From NCBI RefSeq assembly GCF_963678635.1, contig NC_087069.1, positions 16,900,660 to 16,964,659 on the forward strand: a DNA stretch of 64,000 nucleotides, given 5' to 3'. The first letter of the stretch is position 1, and the number at the start of each line of letters is the position of its first letter. Positions 22,301-34,083 of this stretch are shown piece by piece. A program made the translations under genes and the position numbers. The notes beneath the pieces were generated by a model. It was given only the letters and a program-made list of their open reading frames with translations. It was not told where the DNA came from and made no database searches. This stretch comes from Symsagittifera roscoffensis. Its lineage: Eukaryota; Xenacoelomorpha; Acoela; Convolutidae.

Positions 22301-25300
22301 GAGTTTTTTGACAAGCTGCAAAAAATTAGTTTTCAATTGTTTTGTTGCTTTTTTGTATGTTCATTGTATGTAAAAACTGCACGTTTTAGGTCTTCAAATG
22401 TATCTGCAATGGGAAAGTGAGAGCTGCAAATGCGATGAAACTCACCGCATGTACAAAAAATTAGAAACGGAAGTACTATACAGGTAAAAACAATATCTGA
22501 GAATCTCAAAAAATAGTTAAAACTGCTGAGACGAAAGAACAGTTATTTTCGTCAGACTAAATCTTCGAAATTGTCCAATTAAAAGTATGATTACTAAAAA
22601 TAAAAATTTGTATTAAGAACAAACAGGTTCACTGATTCTGCAATTGACAACCCTTCGATAGAAAAAACGCGATAAGATCAATGATAAAGACCAATGATAT
22701 GCAAAACTTTAAGCATTATTAAGCTTTTAATTGTCACAAAATTTTATGTACAGCATAAAAAATTAATTTAAAAAAAGCTAATTGTACAGGCTTTGCAATT
22801 GGCTATCTTTCGATTGAAAAATGTTTGAGCTTCTGCATCTTAAAAACAAATATCAAAATGATCTAAACTTTTGAACAAGACTAGTATCTGGGCGAAGCCC
22901 TGAATATTCCGACTGCCTTTTAGAGTCGATGAAGCAGTAATAACAAGAAAAAATTAAATGTAATATAATGAAATGAATTTTTTTAGTTTGAGATTTTTTT
23001 TTGTGAAAATCATCACCCACACGCCATAGAATGTACAAAATGATAGATTTTGCTAGCAGTAACAAATCAACTATGGCAAACAAGCTTCCTTTAACCAATT
23101 TGGAACAATTTCTAAGACGAATTTAATCTCCTCTTACGCGTTAGTGTCACGATTTATATTGCACGTTAATTGTCCCAAATTGGACAAACTAGCTATCTTT
23201 AGACCCCCATAACTTTTGAAGAAAAAAACGCCTCGAGCACAAATATTCCGTTACTTCCGTTACGAAAGTCGGGAATATTATCTGTTATATCGATTGATCA
23301 ATTCTAATTGCCGTTATATTCATTTGAGCGTTGTATAGATTTTTTTAATCGTGATGACTGCCTAATTAAAAAGTCTACGGGTGTCCAGATTTACGAAAGT
23401 ACTCACGCAGTTACAGAATGAAAGTAATTGTTCGTTAAAGAAAATCGTTATTCATATCAAAAATCTCTGGTACTTGCCTCTCAATAGAATTGTTCGTTAA
23501 GCTACTTCTGATCAATAATTGAACCAAAAATTACTGATCTTCTGTATAGTATAAGTAAACTTAGTGTGGATTTCAGTCCCCAATCAGCCATAGTCCAACA
23601 AAAAAAATTATGAAACGAGTGGCAAAGATGGGAGAAAATAAGAACTCAGTGACTGAGAAGATCATTTTCATTAAAAGGTTTAAGTGAGCTCGTAAAGCAA
23701 TTTTGTTGAAAATTAGTTATGAACTGAGGCCCACTAAATTAGCCGTTACTGATTTTTTCCCAGATTACTGATATTGATATATACTGGCTTAGTTCGAATT
23801 GGTAGTTCTCATATAATGGGAATTTCAGTGTTTCTTCACCGAGTGTCATAATGAAATTTACCAGCGGGACAAAAAATGCTTCTGGACTCAGATTGTTCTT
23901 ATTGGACAAATTTTGCAAAAGATTAAAGAGCGAAGTGATTTTCTTTTAAATAGGTCATAATGTTTGTTAAACACTAAATTTTTTTTTGTTATTTTTTCAG
24001 GAACAAGTTTTAAAACGCTCTAATAAGCCGAGACGTGCATTCAAATTAATCAGACATTCATGAGCGAACTGAGGTATATATGAACTAGTTGAGCTCATAT
24101 TCATGTGCTACAACTAGAAAAACTAAGAAAAGGAAGTGTGCTCTATGGCAGTTGCCTTATCTCCCCATACAAAGTCAAATTGTGAAATAACCATGGAAAT
24201 ACCTCCTACCCCAAATGCTCTCCACGAAGAGCAGCTACAGTCAATCGCTCGTAGTTTTTTCGTTCAAATGTTTTTCTGTTCATTTTTTTTCTTAATAATT
24301 ATTATAGTAGTTGCAAGTGGCACCCTGTGTCTAGCTGGCCATTTTAGAAATCGAAACTATTACATTGAGATCTAAATTGGCCGGTCAGATCATAAAGTGC
24401 ATAAAATTTGCCTTTTTCGGCCACTTATGGGTCTTTTCTGAGAACCCGTAGTTTTCTAAAGAATCAATTTTTGATAAACATTACGGGGTGTTAACACATA
24501 TACAAAATCCCCTCCACGCCTCCATAACAGGTTTTAGATAACAGAGTGATCTTTAGTTTTTTTTTAAATTCCATTTTATGACTGATTAACCACCTTTTAG
24601 TACTCTTGTTATACTTTTTCACAATTTATTTATTTTTTGGTCGAAAAACATCTCTAATCTATATATCTACACGCAGAAGGTTTTAAGATATATTTTTTTT
24701 CAAATTTGTAGATCGTTTTTGAGTTTTTGTAACCAAAATTGTCACTAATCCGCAATTTTTTTTGGCTGCAAGTTAGTGTGCTCTATGGCAGTTGCCTTAC
24801 TCCTCGAAATATCTTTGACTATTCAAAAGTGTGTTCATTCTGTTTCATTTATGTTGATCATTTGGGTCAAAAATTTAGCGTCAATCGGCCGAATATAGAT
24901 GTCTGAAACTGTTACCAAAGGGGGGACTTTTTGGGTGGTCGGGTGGTCAAATGTCTGAAGTGGTGCGATCCCTATTTGGAAACTTCGTGAAAAAAAAGAA
25001 CTATTTTTCATTGTTGCAAAACCCGGTAAACTAAATTTTTGTATCAATCAAAAAAACCGAAGTCCTGTTTCCCATGCCGAGTTCCGCGACGCATGTCATA
25101 ACAATAATAAATTTTGTTTCTCATCATCTCGGTAGCAAAATAAAGATTCGTACTGACGACCAAGTCAAGGTCGCAACTTGCAGCCATACAAAAAACGGAC
25201 TCTGTCAAAAAATGGCCCTACTGGGATGAGACAAAACGTTTATGAAACAGTTGCATACTGTAGAAATGTTTTGAATTTTTTTTTGTAAAAAACGTATAAT

Positions 25301-27872
25301 AAGTAATTTCTAGGAAAGGAAAACCAAAATTTATAATAAGGATGTTTTTGCAAACTCTGGAATTAAATAACATGTATCTTTCCGTATTTTTTATCACAAA
25401 AGCTGTAGCAAACAATCAAAAAAAAATGTCCATTTGAAAAACAGCCGTCGCTTTGAAAGTTTGGATTTAGTTAATATAAACCCATAGTTTGGGTGGCAAT
25501 TATCGCTCAAACAAACTGCATCAGATGATTTGTCATGAAGGTTAATAGTTTGACAACAACTTGTCATGAAGGTTAATAGTTTGACAACAACAAATTTGTT
25601 TTTAGATAACACAAACTGCCACAATTTGCAATATTTGAGTTTGAAACCAAATAAGGATATGTTTTTAGGATAAAACAATTCAGGATAATCCATTATAGGA
25701 TAAACCATTTCAAGATAATGCCTATTTATTGTTGAAAAAACCTATCATACAATTCCGCTCTAAGGTCGGAATAATGGTTACGCAATAATAGTCGAGGCTA
25801 GGAAGTTCGGCATGCTATGGTTAAAAAAAGCCTGTTATGCTCGGAGTGGTAGAAAAAAAATATATGAAGAAAACGTTTTGATCGACAAACAAGGTGCTAG
25901 CAATCTAGATCATCAGTGCTTAAAGTTTTTCATATGGCTCAGTGGCGGATTTAGGGTTTTCTCGATGGGGGCGGATTTTCAAAACATTTTCAAAAATTTT
26001 GTCGACCATATTGAGTTTCCGAGCTTTTCCAAACTAGTAAAAATACTCTGTTTTGTAAAATTTTCTGCGCTGCAGGCAGAATTTTGAAAAAAAACAGGCC
26101 AAAAAAAGCGTTTTTAGATACTTTTTGGAAAATGTTGACCAAAAAATCTTGTTTTTCGGCGCGCGCTCCCCCCTCAAAATTAGTGTATACTGAGGCCGAA
26201 GACGTCTCTAGAAATTTTTTGGGGTCCGTCACCAAAAATAGATATCTCAAAATAGTACAAAGGGTGAGCTTTTAGGTGTGCGCCGCCCCCTCCTAAATCC
26301 GCCCCTGATATGGCTATTTTTATGCAGGTTTTTGTCGGAGTATGTCGAGAAAGTTCACTCAGGACACAATTTGCAAAATTATGCGGCCTTTCTTTTGTTT
26401 TGTTGTTCTTATTGTTCTTTGTTTTGTTGCAACAGTCTACAGTACTTCGCGGAATTTAAAAAACCCAGAAGAGGTTGTCATAAGAGAGGCTGAAGAAGAC
26501 ATGAAAATGTATCAAATTTTTCGGATCTATTCTTATGACGTAGTTCTTAATGCCCTAAAACTCTCAACCAATGAACTTCGAAAGCAGACAGGTTTTCAAC
26601 CTTAAAACGTGTTTTGGACATTTTATCCCTCTGTGATTTGTAAAATGGTTTTACTTTTTTCATTTCTTCAGCTCAGGCATGGATCAGGAATAATCCTGAG
26701 CGGGCTCAATTTTCAAAAAATTGAACGAGGTTAACACCTGATTTCAACGCTATTTGTACTATAGCCTTATCCCAACTAAGTTTTTTTGGCTCTGTTGTAC
26801 TGTATACTGGCGCAGAAAATGCGTCTAAAACAGTTTTAAGATGGGTCGACCAATACAAATAAAGAAAAATAGTACCAAAAAGGGGACATTTAGATTGATA
26901 AAATAGTCGAATCCTTGAGAAATTGAGAAAACACATAGGTCAGTGTAGCCTTGTAGATTATTGGAGGCAAAATTCGAAAATTGAATTGTGAATTTTTATC
27001 CAGAATACAGAAAATTATTACAAAATAACGTTTTTTTTTTTTTTTTTTGGGGGGGGGGGTCGAATTTTCAACAAAATTTTGAAAGTTTTGTCGATTTTTT
27101 TCTCATCATTTCCATCAAGGGAGGTTATCTTGCAAGAGTCTTGTAAGATCTTGCAAGATAACTTCCTCTAAAGATAACCTTCCCTTCAATTGCAAGATCT
27201 GTAACGGTACAATTTTTTTAGGCAAAAACAGTGTTAAATGCGAAGACAACCAAGTTACGTTCGTGGAAGAAGGAAGCAATCGATAAATTTTTGCTAATTT
27301 TGCCGACTCTTTTTACCCTATTTGATCATGGGAGGTTACCTTACAAGAGTCTTGCACGATCTTGCAAAATAACCTCTTTTAAAGATAACCATATTTTTTG
27401 CAATATCTTTAAAGAAGCATTTTTTTTGCGCAAAAACAGCAAAAATACTACCAAAGTGGAGACTCTGTGGGTCGTCAGGGTAGTGCATGTCTGATGAAGG
27501 ATGCGTTCGAGCCTCTATCTCCTTTAAGTCCGCCCATGCGTAGTTAAACGTCTAAAAGTTGATTTTAAACGATAAGATTTCGAACCAAAATTTAAAAAGT
27601 TTCTTTTTTTTACTAACTGATTACGCAACGGTTGAATGTTATTAAACTCAATTTTTCAATCTTCACTGCATTTCAGACAAATGATCGAAGAACAGACTGA
27701 GACCAGTGGCATCCAGGACTTATGCCAGTTCGCCTGGATGTGCATAGACACAGAGGACAAAACACTGGACTCACTTCCATACATTCCCAAGGCCATATTC
27801 AAGAAGCACGCCAGGCAGCATTACTTCACAGCCGAACACGGCTGGATGTCGGAGGGAGTCGAGACTGATTGA
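19388..27872 (+). CDS. Six-exon gene for a 290-aa two-TM protein, SLATT/DUF4231-like
   Basis: Exons 19,388-19,488, 19,662-19,726, 20,171-20,399, 20,748-20,935, 22,390-22,483 and 27,677-27,872 total 873 nt. They join in phase (2, 1, 2, 1, 2) to one 290-codon frame ending in TGA. Introns 1 and 2 use GC-AG (the second has GCAAGT), the rest GT-AG. Residues 1-131 are basic, Ser/Pro-rich and probably disordered. A KHYYSL helix precedes TM1 (about 150-172, with FYMPLLLLGSAN) and TM2 (about 179-201, with IIVLSSVSSVLTGLQ). A cytosolic helix with ETHRMY and a tail with YIPKAIF follow. The two TMs, the H-R helix and the P-IP block resemble SLATT/DUF4231-type 2TM proteins, which act as membrane effectors in bacterial conflict systems and also occur in giant viruses and protists. 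The intron-exon structure and neighbouring host-type DNA make it a host gene. The gene model is strong; the family call is from memory and moderate. Confidence 0.82.
20936..22389 (+). other. Intron 4 of the SLATT-like gene
   Basis: GTAAAC donor, ttttag acceptor. AT-rich, with T-runs and no recognisable gene or repeat family. Confidence 0.75.
22870..23290 (+). repeat. Interspersed repeat family R, copy 3
   Basis: It starts near agactagtatctgggcg with ccctgaatattccgactgc following, and ends in gtcgggaatatta near 23,268. It lies in the intron between exons 5 and 6 of the SLATT-like gene. Short 5' fragments of the same family occur near 18,262, 28,152 and 36,237. Confidence 0.6.
24145..24375 (+). 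CDS. Small single-TM protein ORF of unknown function (76 aa)
   Basis: ATG to TAA, lying inside the last intron of the SLATT-like gene. The N-terminal half is polar and GC-richer than its surroundings (HTKSNCEITMEIPPTPNALH). A strong hydrophobic segment (about residues 39-59, SFFFLIIIIVVASGTLCLAG) is followed by a short basic tail (RNRNYYIEI). The first 25 bases around the start codon recur at 24,775-24,801 without the rest, so this may be part of a repeat. No homology recognised; nested gene or chance ORF. Confidence 0.3.
   Translation: MAVALSPHTKSNCEITMEIPPTPNALHEEQLQSIARSFFVQMFFCSFFFLIIIIVVASGTLCLAGHFRNRNYYIEI
25531..25592 (+). repeat. 31-bp perfect tandem duplication
   Basis: Two adjacent copies of a 31-base unit beginning ttgtcatgaaggttaatag (25,531-25,561 and 25,562-25,592). 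Confidence 0.85.
25940..26307 (+). mobile_element. hAT-type MITE, copy 2, with perfect 8-bp TSD
   Basis: It begins CAGTGGCGGATTTAGG and ends TAAATCCGCCCCTG. Perfect 8-bp target-site duplication ATATGGCT at 25,932-25,939 and 26,308-26,315. TIR sequence and TSD length are those of the hAT superfamily. At 368 bp it has no coding capacity. Confidence 0.88.
26342..26605 (+). CDS. Small single-TM protein ORF or exon, unknown (87 aa)
   Basis: ATG 15 bases after an acceptor-like tttttatgcag. The N-terminus is basic, then comes one TM (residues 15-34, PFFCFVVLIVLCFVATVYS), then an acidic, helix-like segment (NPEEVVIREAEEDMKMY) and a LSTNELRKQTG end. Codon use looks more coding than the surrounding intron. 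It may end at TAA 26,603-26,605 or splice at CAG/GTTTTC (26,590). It lies directly after a hAT MITE, inside the last intron of the SLATT-like gene. Type II membrane topology is likely if it is real. Confidence 0.35.
   Translation: MSRKFTQDTICKIMRPFFCFVVLIVLCFVATVYSTSRNLKNPEEVVIREAEEDMKMYQIFRIYSYDVVLNALKLSTNELRKQTGFQP
26672..27533 (+). repeat. Composite of MITE-like pieces with hairpin units
   Basis: It starts near caggcatggatcaggaat and ends near aagtccgcccatgcg, resembling a diverged hAT MITE with internal expansion. It includes a T18 then G11 run (27,031-27,059) and two copies of a palindromic unit (gaggttatcttgcaagag and its inverse) at about 27,119-27,180 and 27,331-27,392. Confidence 0.4.
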
Positions 27873-27907
27873 ATTTAGTTCCCTGTCAACTATCAAAAAT
27901 GTTAACG

Positions 27908-27913
27908 AATAAA
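27908..27913 (+). terminator. Poly(A) signal of the SLATT-like gene
   Basis: AATAAA 36 bases after the TGA stop, giving a very short 3' UTR. Confidence 0.7.
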
Positions 27914-28478
27914 ATATTGTGTTTCATGACAATTTACAAAAAATCGTACGCAAAGTTTTGTTCGAAAAATTCATTTGAATGGCTAAAGGTACAAAGAAAA
28001 AATTGGAAAGCAAATTCAGCTGAAAAAAAAAATTCTGATGACGAATAGAAAAATTTGGACTGAAAATTTCTATTGTGAAGGTAGAAAGACTCGTTCTAGA
28101 AAACTGCACTCAGGACAAAGTTTATGTAAGCTCCGTGCAAGTTTCAATAACAAAAGGACTGCTCGTATCAATGCAAAACCCTGAATTTTTGACTGCCTGC
28201 CCATAAGGCCCAATTCTCTTCTTATATTTTTGAAAAACAAAAAAATTGATACACTTTTGTTTATTATAAAAAAATTGATTTCATGATTGCTTTTTTCTCC
28301 AAAAATACCGCCTATATGCAATGCTAAGTATGAAGTGATGTAATAAGCGTCTGGCAACGTACTAATTATGTTTTTGGAGTGTCTCAAATAAAAAACTGGC
28401 ACTGATCAGAGCAGGGTTGAATTATAACTCTAGGCTTTATAGAACAAAATATATCCCATACCGAAAACTTCAAAACGT

Positions 28479-28683
28479 TGTCATAGTCCTAAATCAACCA
28501 TTTGAGTCTTATTTAGTTCAGGTTTCTATTCTTCTGTCAATCATTTCTGTTTCTATCTGGTGCTAAACATCATAGACAGATGCTGGCCTTCGGAGTGTCT
28601 GAAACCCCACCTTTATGATCTGGGATACTGTTAAGTTGTTTAACCAAGGATTCAATTCAGATGTCAAAGGAGCATTTTCAACA
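28479..28683 (+). repeat. 5' LTR of Ty3/gypsy element
   Basis: Shares ttctgtcaatcatttct, tctggtgctaaacatcat and ctggccttcggagtgtctg with 35,066-35,290 in the same order. It begins TG and ends CA. Confidence 0.7.
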
Positions 28684-28699
28684 TGACGCAGACAGCAGG
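28684..28699 (+). other. Primer binding site
   Basis: TGACGCAGACAGCAGG directly abuts the LTR. The related minus-strand element has TGGCGCAGTCAGCAGG at the same place, close to the tRNA-Ser-type PBS of some gypsy elements. The overlapping ATG is the gag start. Confidence 0.6.
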
Positions 28700-30009
28700 A
28701 CAAAGTGGGGTAAAAACCCACTTGGGATTACATTTTTTTGCCCGCCTGAATGCGCACAACCGCCAATGTAATGAGAAGTTTGGGTGAAACGTTACCAATG
28801 GGAAATGGTTGCGAAATTCGCCAGTTAACTTGTGTATTAGTCTACACTGTAATTTCTCCCCAGTCGGCGGTAAATCGACCCGTATTTACAGATTTAAAAC
28901 CGGGTTTTACGTCCCTACAATAATGTCGGCGGAGGTTCAAAGGAGGGTAATGGACTTGATACTAGCTGAATACCCACAGGCACACGTATTTATCGAAGAT
29001 ATATTAGTAGTAACTAATGACTACAAAATAGACACATTTCGACCGTGGAGAAATTTTTAGGAAGTAGATAAAGAAAGCATGGCACTGAAACTAACGAAAT
29101 GTAGCTTCCGCCTCATCCGAAAAATGAGGCCAATCGAGGCACTGAAACCACCCTGCTTTTCATCCTAGCTGAATTTATTCATAAGGTCAATCGACAGTTT
29201 ACATAATTATTCACCGACATCGGCAGAAATAACAATGTTAAGCAAGAAGAATGATTACAATTGGACACCACAGTGTCAGGAACCTTTTGAAAACCTTAAA
29301 CGCCAAGTAGCAAAAATAGTGGACAAACGTTTTTAGAAAGCCATCCAAAAATAGCACGTAGTGACGAAATAGAAGTAGAAGAGTTAATCGTAGAAGGAAT
29401 TAAAAAAAAAATTCTACGCAGGCGAACAGTACGATGAGCAACACCGTATTATCAATCCCCTCAGCGTTCACAGGTGAAACATTTCCCCCAACTAAATCGG
29501 GCATTTCCATAGTCCCTCATAAAAGTGAAGTAAAAAAACAAGGCCTTGCCCGAACTGTTCAATCTCCTGTTTTTTGAGTCGCAGTTTTCATCGGGCCCCC
29601 AGCTAGAAGTGATCTACGAGATGATTATGTCCAAAGATCCCGAGACGGCTTCAAAAGTCTATGCAGTGAACCGTTACTATGCGCAGTTCGAGAACGATTA
29701 TCATGTACGAGAGAACTGTTTGTGGCAACAACCGACTGCATTGTTTTCACCACGGCAAAATTAAAATGTTCGAGGCGGCAAAGGATATATGGTACCAATA
29801 AAACTACAAAAAATTGCAACAATGGCTAAAAAATGTCGGAGTGCGTAATTGCCGGTAAGAACCAAAAACTATGTGTACCAAGTTGCACTTAGGTAAAATA
29901 CCCGAACCAAGGAAGCCCAATGAGGCAGTACAGTTGATGTTTGGGGACCTATAAATTACCTGATAGAGTCCAAAATATGTTAAAATAACGGTGGAATGGT
30001 TTTCTAGAT
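28684..30009 (+). pseudogene. Truncated first set of gypsy pieces (gag start, RT, integrase linker)
   Basis: 28,684-28,800 is the gag N-terminus, repeated at 30,010-30,130. 28,870-29,335 is RT: YRFKTGFY, then AEYPQAHVFIEDILVV (the Y/F-x-D-D site with Glu in place of the first Asp), then thumb/connection around 29,170-29,330. At about 29,335 it jumps to the RNase H-integrase linker (LPELFNLLFFESQF, 29,546-29,764), which is repeated at 32,895-33,560. It is followed by remnants of the integrase N-terminal part to about 29,960. Confidence 0.7.
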
Positions 30010-30870
30010 GGCCGTGGGCAAGACAAAGTGTGGGAAAACCCACTTGGGGTTACATCTTTTTGCCAGCCTAAATGCGCAGAACCGCCAATGTAATGATAAT
30101 TTTGGGTGAAACGTTTCCAATGAGATTTTTCAATTTGCTAGTACATTAAGTGCCATGCAAATAGGCCCATTGCGGGGGACGTTGACAGGAAAAAACGGCT
30201 AGAATCAGAGCAGATTCTGATTTCGAATCTATACTTATGCTTTGGGAAAAAGGACGGGACGGATTACATAAAAGGAAACCACATCTAGAGCTGGGGACTA
30301 AACGTCATCCGAGGGTGCTAGACGCAATCGAGGGGGACGTAATGGAAAATGAAATTTTCCAGCTGTTATCAAGAAAACAACGGATCGGGGAGTCATTGGA
30401 GCCGTTCCACGCAGTGCTCAGCGGACTGGCGGCGCGTTGATCCTTCGGCGCACTAAAAGGAATAGTGCTACGAGATGTGTTCCATGTCAACATGACAAAC
30501 CTAAAGGCTCAAAACGAGATATGCAGGGTGACGAAAATCCCGGAGAAAGTGTATAGATTAGAAATTTCTTACGAAGGGGGATAAGTATGCAAAAATCTGT
30601 TTTTCAACAACCGGGAGGTCATCGACGAGCGGCACCACGGGAGAGGGTCTGCAAATCAAGACGGAACCGGTGAGATTAATCAGTTACAGATATCGTAACA
30701 ACCGGGGGAAAATATGCGTCCAAGTCTAAGGGCGAGGACAATATCGAGGGGGATCGAACATGGGAGATGGAAGATGTTACAACTGTGATAAGATAGAATT
30801 TGCAAGTGAGCACATGGTTGAATATGCAGCTAAAAGATCATGTGTAATTTTTGCAAAATAGTCGACCATT
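30010..30870 (+). pseudogene. Gypsy gag with two zinc-knuckle remnants
   Basis: Gag capsid-type sequence with a LLSRKQRIGESLEPFHAVL block (30,360-30,420) and LKGIVLRDVFHVNM (30,453-30,495). It is followed by a degenerate CCHC knuckle (CYNCDKI, 30,775) and a second one in another frame (CNFCKIVDHF, near 30,845). Stops and at least two frameshifts are present. Confidence 0.65.
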
Positions 30871-31049
30871 TCGAATGAAAGTACAGGGCAAAAAAAATGA
30901 CAGAGGACGATTACCGGTCGGGATGGTTCAAGGCGGGACGGCCAGGAGTTATTCGAGTCTGAAGGAACGGAGGATAACACATCTCAACAAGAGAGCTCAA
31001 GGGGATGGGTGAATACACACCGAAAACGTATCCGGTCGTGCGTCTCCCA

Positions 31050-31830
31050 CAGCTTGGGGGACTACATGGTGATGGCGATACGATTGAAGAAAACGTTGAG
31101 TTAAAAGTGGCGGGCGCAAAACTATCTATTTAAATCAACGGACATAAAACAAGTGTATGGATTGTTAGTGGGTCACCAATCTCAATGTTTTCTATTGGGG
31201 AACTCAAAAAAACACTAGGCGCCACAGGCATTAAGTTTTAAGAAAAAGTGCCGCTGGATCAATATTTCCACGACTACGGTAACAATCCTATTAACTTACT
31301 GGGAACCATGAAGATGGAGCTCAGGTCTAGCTCTGGGTGACGTCGGCTCCGATCAAGGTCATCTGCGGAAACCGACCATCAGTTATTGAACGGTATCTGA
31401 TGTCCGAACTGCGGCTGCAGCTAATACAGAGTGCGCCAGGCAAACAAGTGATGTCGATCCAGGATGAAAACGCTGCACACGAAGACAAGTTGGAAAAATG
31501 GCAGGAGTACTTAAGACGGGTATTTTTTAATCTCCTTAACTGGGTGTGCAAAATTTGTGACTTTAAGGTGCAGGACGAGTTTCTGCAAATCTAATGGCCG
31601 TTCAACAAAACGGAAGAAGTGCGCCGATAACATTGCAGGAAAAAGTCGACGGGGAAATCGAAAAACTAATCGAACAAGGTCATATAGAAATTTGGATGAC
31701 TGCTCAGATGAGTTTTTTTGTATTGTCGATTGTAATTAAGGTCAAGAACAACGGCTCGGTAAAATTCGCACTCGGGGCACGCAAACTGAATAAGCAGGTG
31801 CATTTACCGAAAGTATATTAGTAGTAACTA
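31050..31830 (+). pseudogene. Gypsy protease and RT fingers
   Basis: Retropepsin with the active-site motif degraded to V-S-G-S-P (near 31,160; the catalytic Asp is Val). RT fingers at 31,594-31,821: PITLQEKVDGEIEKLIEQGH, then SIVIKVKNNGSVKFALGARK. At about 31,805 the RT palm is missing and the sequence jumps straight to the ILVVT after the catalytic site. Confidence 0.7.
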
Positions 31831-32460
31831 AAGACTCCAAAAAAAGAGCACATATCGACCTTGGAGAAAGTTATAGGAAGGTAGATAAAAATACATGGCA
31901 TTAAAACTAACGAATTGTAGCTTCGGCCTGATCCGAAAAACGGAGCCAATCAATGCACCGAAACCGCCCTGCACTATATCCCAGCTGAAATCATTCATGA
32001 GGTCAATCGACAGTTTACATAAGTATTCACCGACATTGGCAGAAACATCAATTTTAAGCACGAAGAATGATCACAATTGGACACCAGAGTGTCAGGAACC
32101 TTTTGAAAAACTTAAACGCCAAGTAGCGAAAATAGTGGAACTTAAGAAGTTTGATGTGCACAAAGATATTAGGGTAGTGTGCAATGCTAGCCACAATGGG
32201 TTGGGGGCAGTTTTAGAACAAATTGGTACCGAAGGCTGGCAGCCGATATCGTTCGCATCGAGCTGTCTAAACGACGCTGACAAAGGTACTCCATGATTTA
32301 ATTGGAGTTACTCGCCGTAGTCTGTTTGGTTGAATATTTCCAAAAATACATCCTGGGGAGAAAATTTCAATTTTTTAACCTTCATAAAGCTCTGGTTTTG
32401 CTCTTAACCGGAAATATCAAAAAGAATAAAACATTTTTTAGCCGCCGTCTAACAAGATGA
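31830..32460 (+). pseudogene. Gypsy RT connection and RNase H
   Basis: Connection (SLHKYSPTLAETSILSTKND) then RNase H start WTPECQEPFEKLKRQ, VVCNASHNGLGAVLEQ (the usual CDAS Asp is Asn) and QPISFASSCLNDADK. The frame stops near 32,296, but RNase H-like sequence continues in another frame. Confidence 0.75.
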
Positions 32461-32894
32461 GTAGATAGACTAATTCCAAGTAGTGAGACAAAACCAGTGA
32501 CGGTCTACGATAGTATGCGCATGTTCGCAAAAAAACTTAACTCCAACGCACCCTCGGATTCAAAACTGCACCATCCTGGGGTCCTGAGTTTATTCAAAAT
32601 AATCAATCCAATAAAGTCACCGAAAATTAACGAAAAGCCTGCATGCTAAATTCGTGAGCAAATATGACCGAAAGAGGAGATCTATCATGCAGCGACCAGT
32701 CAAGCAATCAGAGAACAGAAAATTGCATGAGCCGGCGGTTACGAGACGAAACCGACCGATTGACAAACATCGATTGAAATAAGTGTGTAGGAATGATCAC
32801 TTCTTGAAAACATAGTCATACAGAATCTTTTTTAAAAACAAAAAATCATTTTTTAAAATCAAGGATCATGAAAAAATCATTTCGGAAAAACAAA

Positions 32895-34083
32895 AGTTTT
32901 TAGAACGCCATCCAAAAATAGCACGTAGTGACAAAATTGAAGTAGACGAGTTGATCAAAGAAAGAAATTTAAAAGACACTTCTACGGAGACGAACAGTAC
33001 GAAGAGCAACACCGTATTATCAATCCCCTCACCGTTCACCCCAACTGAATCGAGTATTTACTTAGTTACTCATAAAAGTGAAGTCATTTCAAAAACCAAG
33101 GTCTTACCCGAATTGTTCAACCTCCTGTTTTTTGAGTCGCAATTTTTATCGGGCACCCAGCTAGAAGTGATCTACGAGATGATTATGTCCAAAGATCCCC
33201 ATACCGCTTCAAAAGTCTATGCAGTGAACCGTTACTATGCGCAGTTCGATAACAATTTTCATATACGAGGGAATGGTTTGTGGCAACAACCGACTGCATC
33301 CTTATCACCACGGCAAGAGTAAATTGTTCGAGGCGGCGAAGGATATCTGCTACCAATATATCCAAAAACAAAAGGCATCAATCGCCGAAAATTTTCGGAG
33401 TGCATAATTGCCGGTATGATCCAAAAAACTCTGTGTACCAAGTTGCACTTAGGTAAAATACCCGAACCAAGGAAGCCAAATGAGGCAATACAGTTTTAAT
33501 TTTTGGGGACCTATAAATTACTTGAATGAGTCCAAAAAACGTTAAGGTAACGGTAAAATGGTTTTCTATGTGGTCATGGGCGATAGTAATACAAGTTGCG
33601 AGGACAAAATTCTCAAATTTCTGAAGTTCTACATCAACAATCATGGGGTGCCGTCTATATTTAAGCAGATCAGGGAACGAATTTTACGTCTAAGTTCGTT
33701 AATTTTTTTTAGTAATTGTGAGGGAATTGATTTTATACAGTCGCCGGTTAACGACCATAGAGCCACCTTCTGCTTTGACAGAACGATCGGAAGTTTGAAG
33801 AATTCAATACTCACCTCACGCATGCTTGTGAGGAACAGCCGATCCCTTGGAAAAAATGGTAAAAATAGCCCTCTGCGCATTCAGGTTTTCACCAAACGCT
33901 AACTTAAAACTAATGCCGTGTGAAGTCCATCATGACAGAGAAGCCAACACAGTACTCCAGAACTTCACAAAAAAATCGTTACTTACTAATGTAAACGTAT
34001 CCAATGTACTAGAGTCCAAAAATGCTTATTTAGATGAGCAAGATCCGAAGGCACAAAGAATGTCAAACCCAGTGGATACTAAC
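32895..34083 (+). pseudogene. Gypsy linker and integrase
   Basis: Linker at 32,951-33,322 (LPELFNLLFFESQF, YAVNRYYAQFDN). Integrase core remnants: IPEPRKPNEAIQ near 33,465, KILKFLKFYINNHGVPS near 33,610, and SPVNDHRATFCFDRTIGSL near 33,740 with Asp where the catalytic Glu is expected. A C-terminal tail runs to a stop at 34,081-34,083. Confidence 0.7.
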
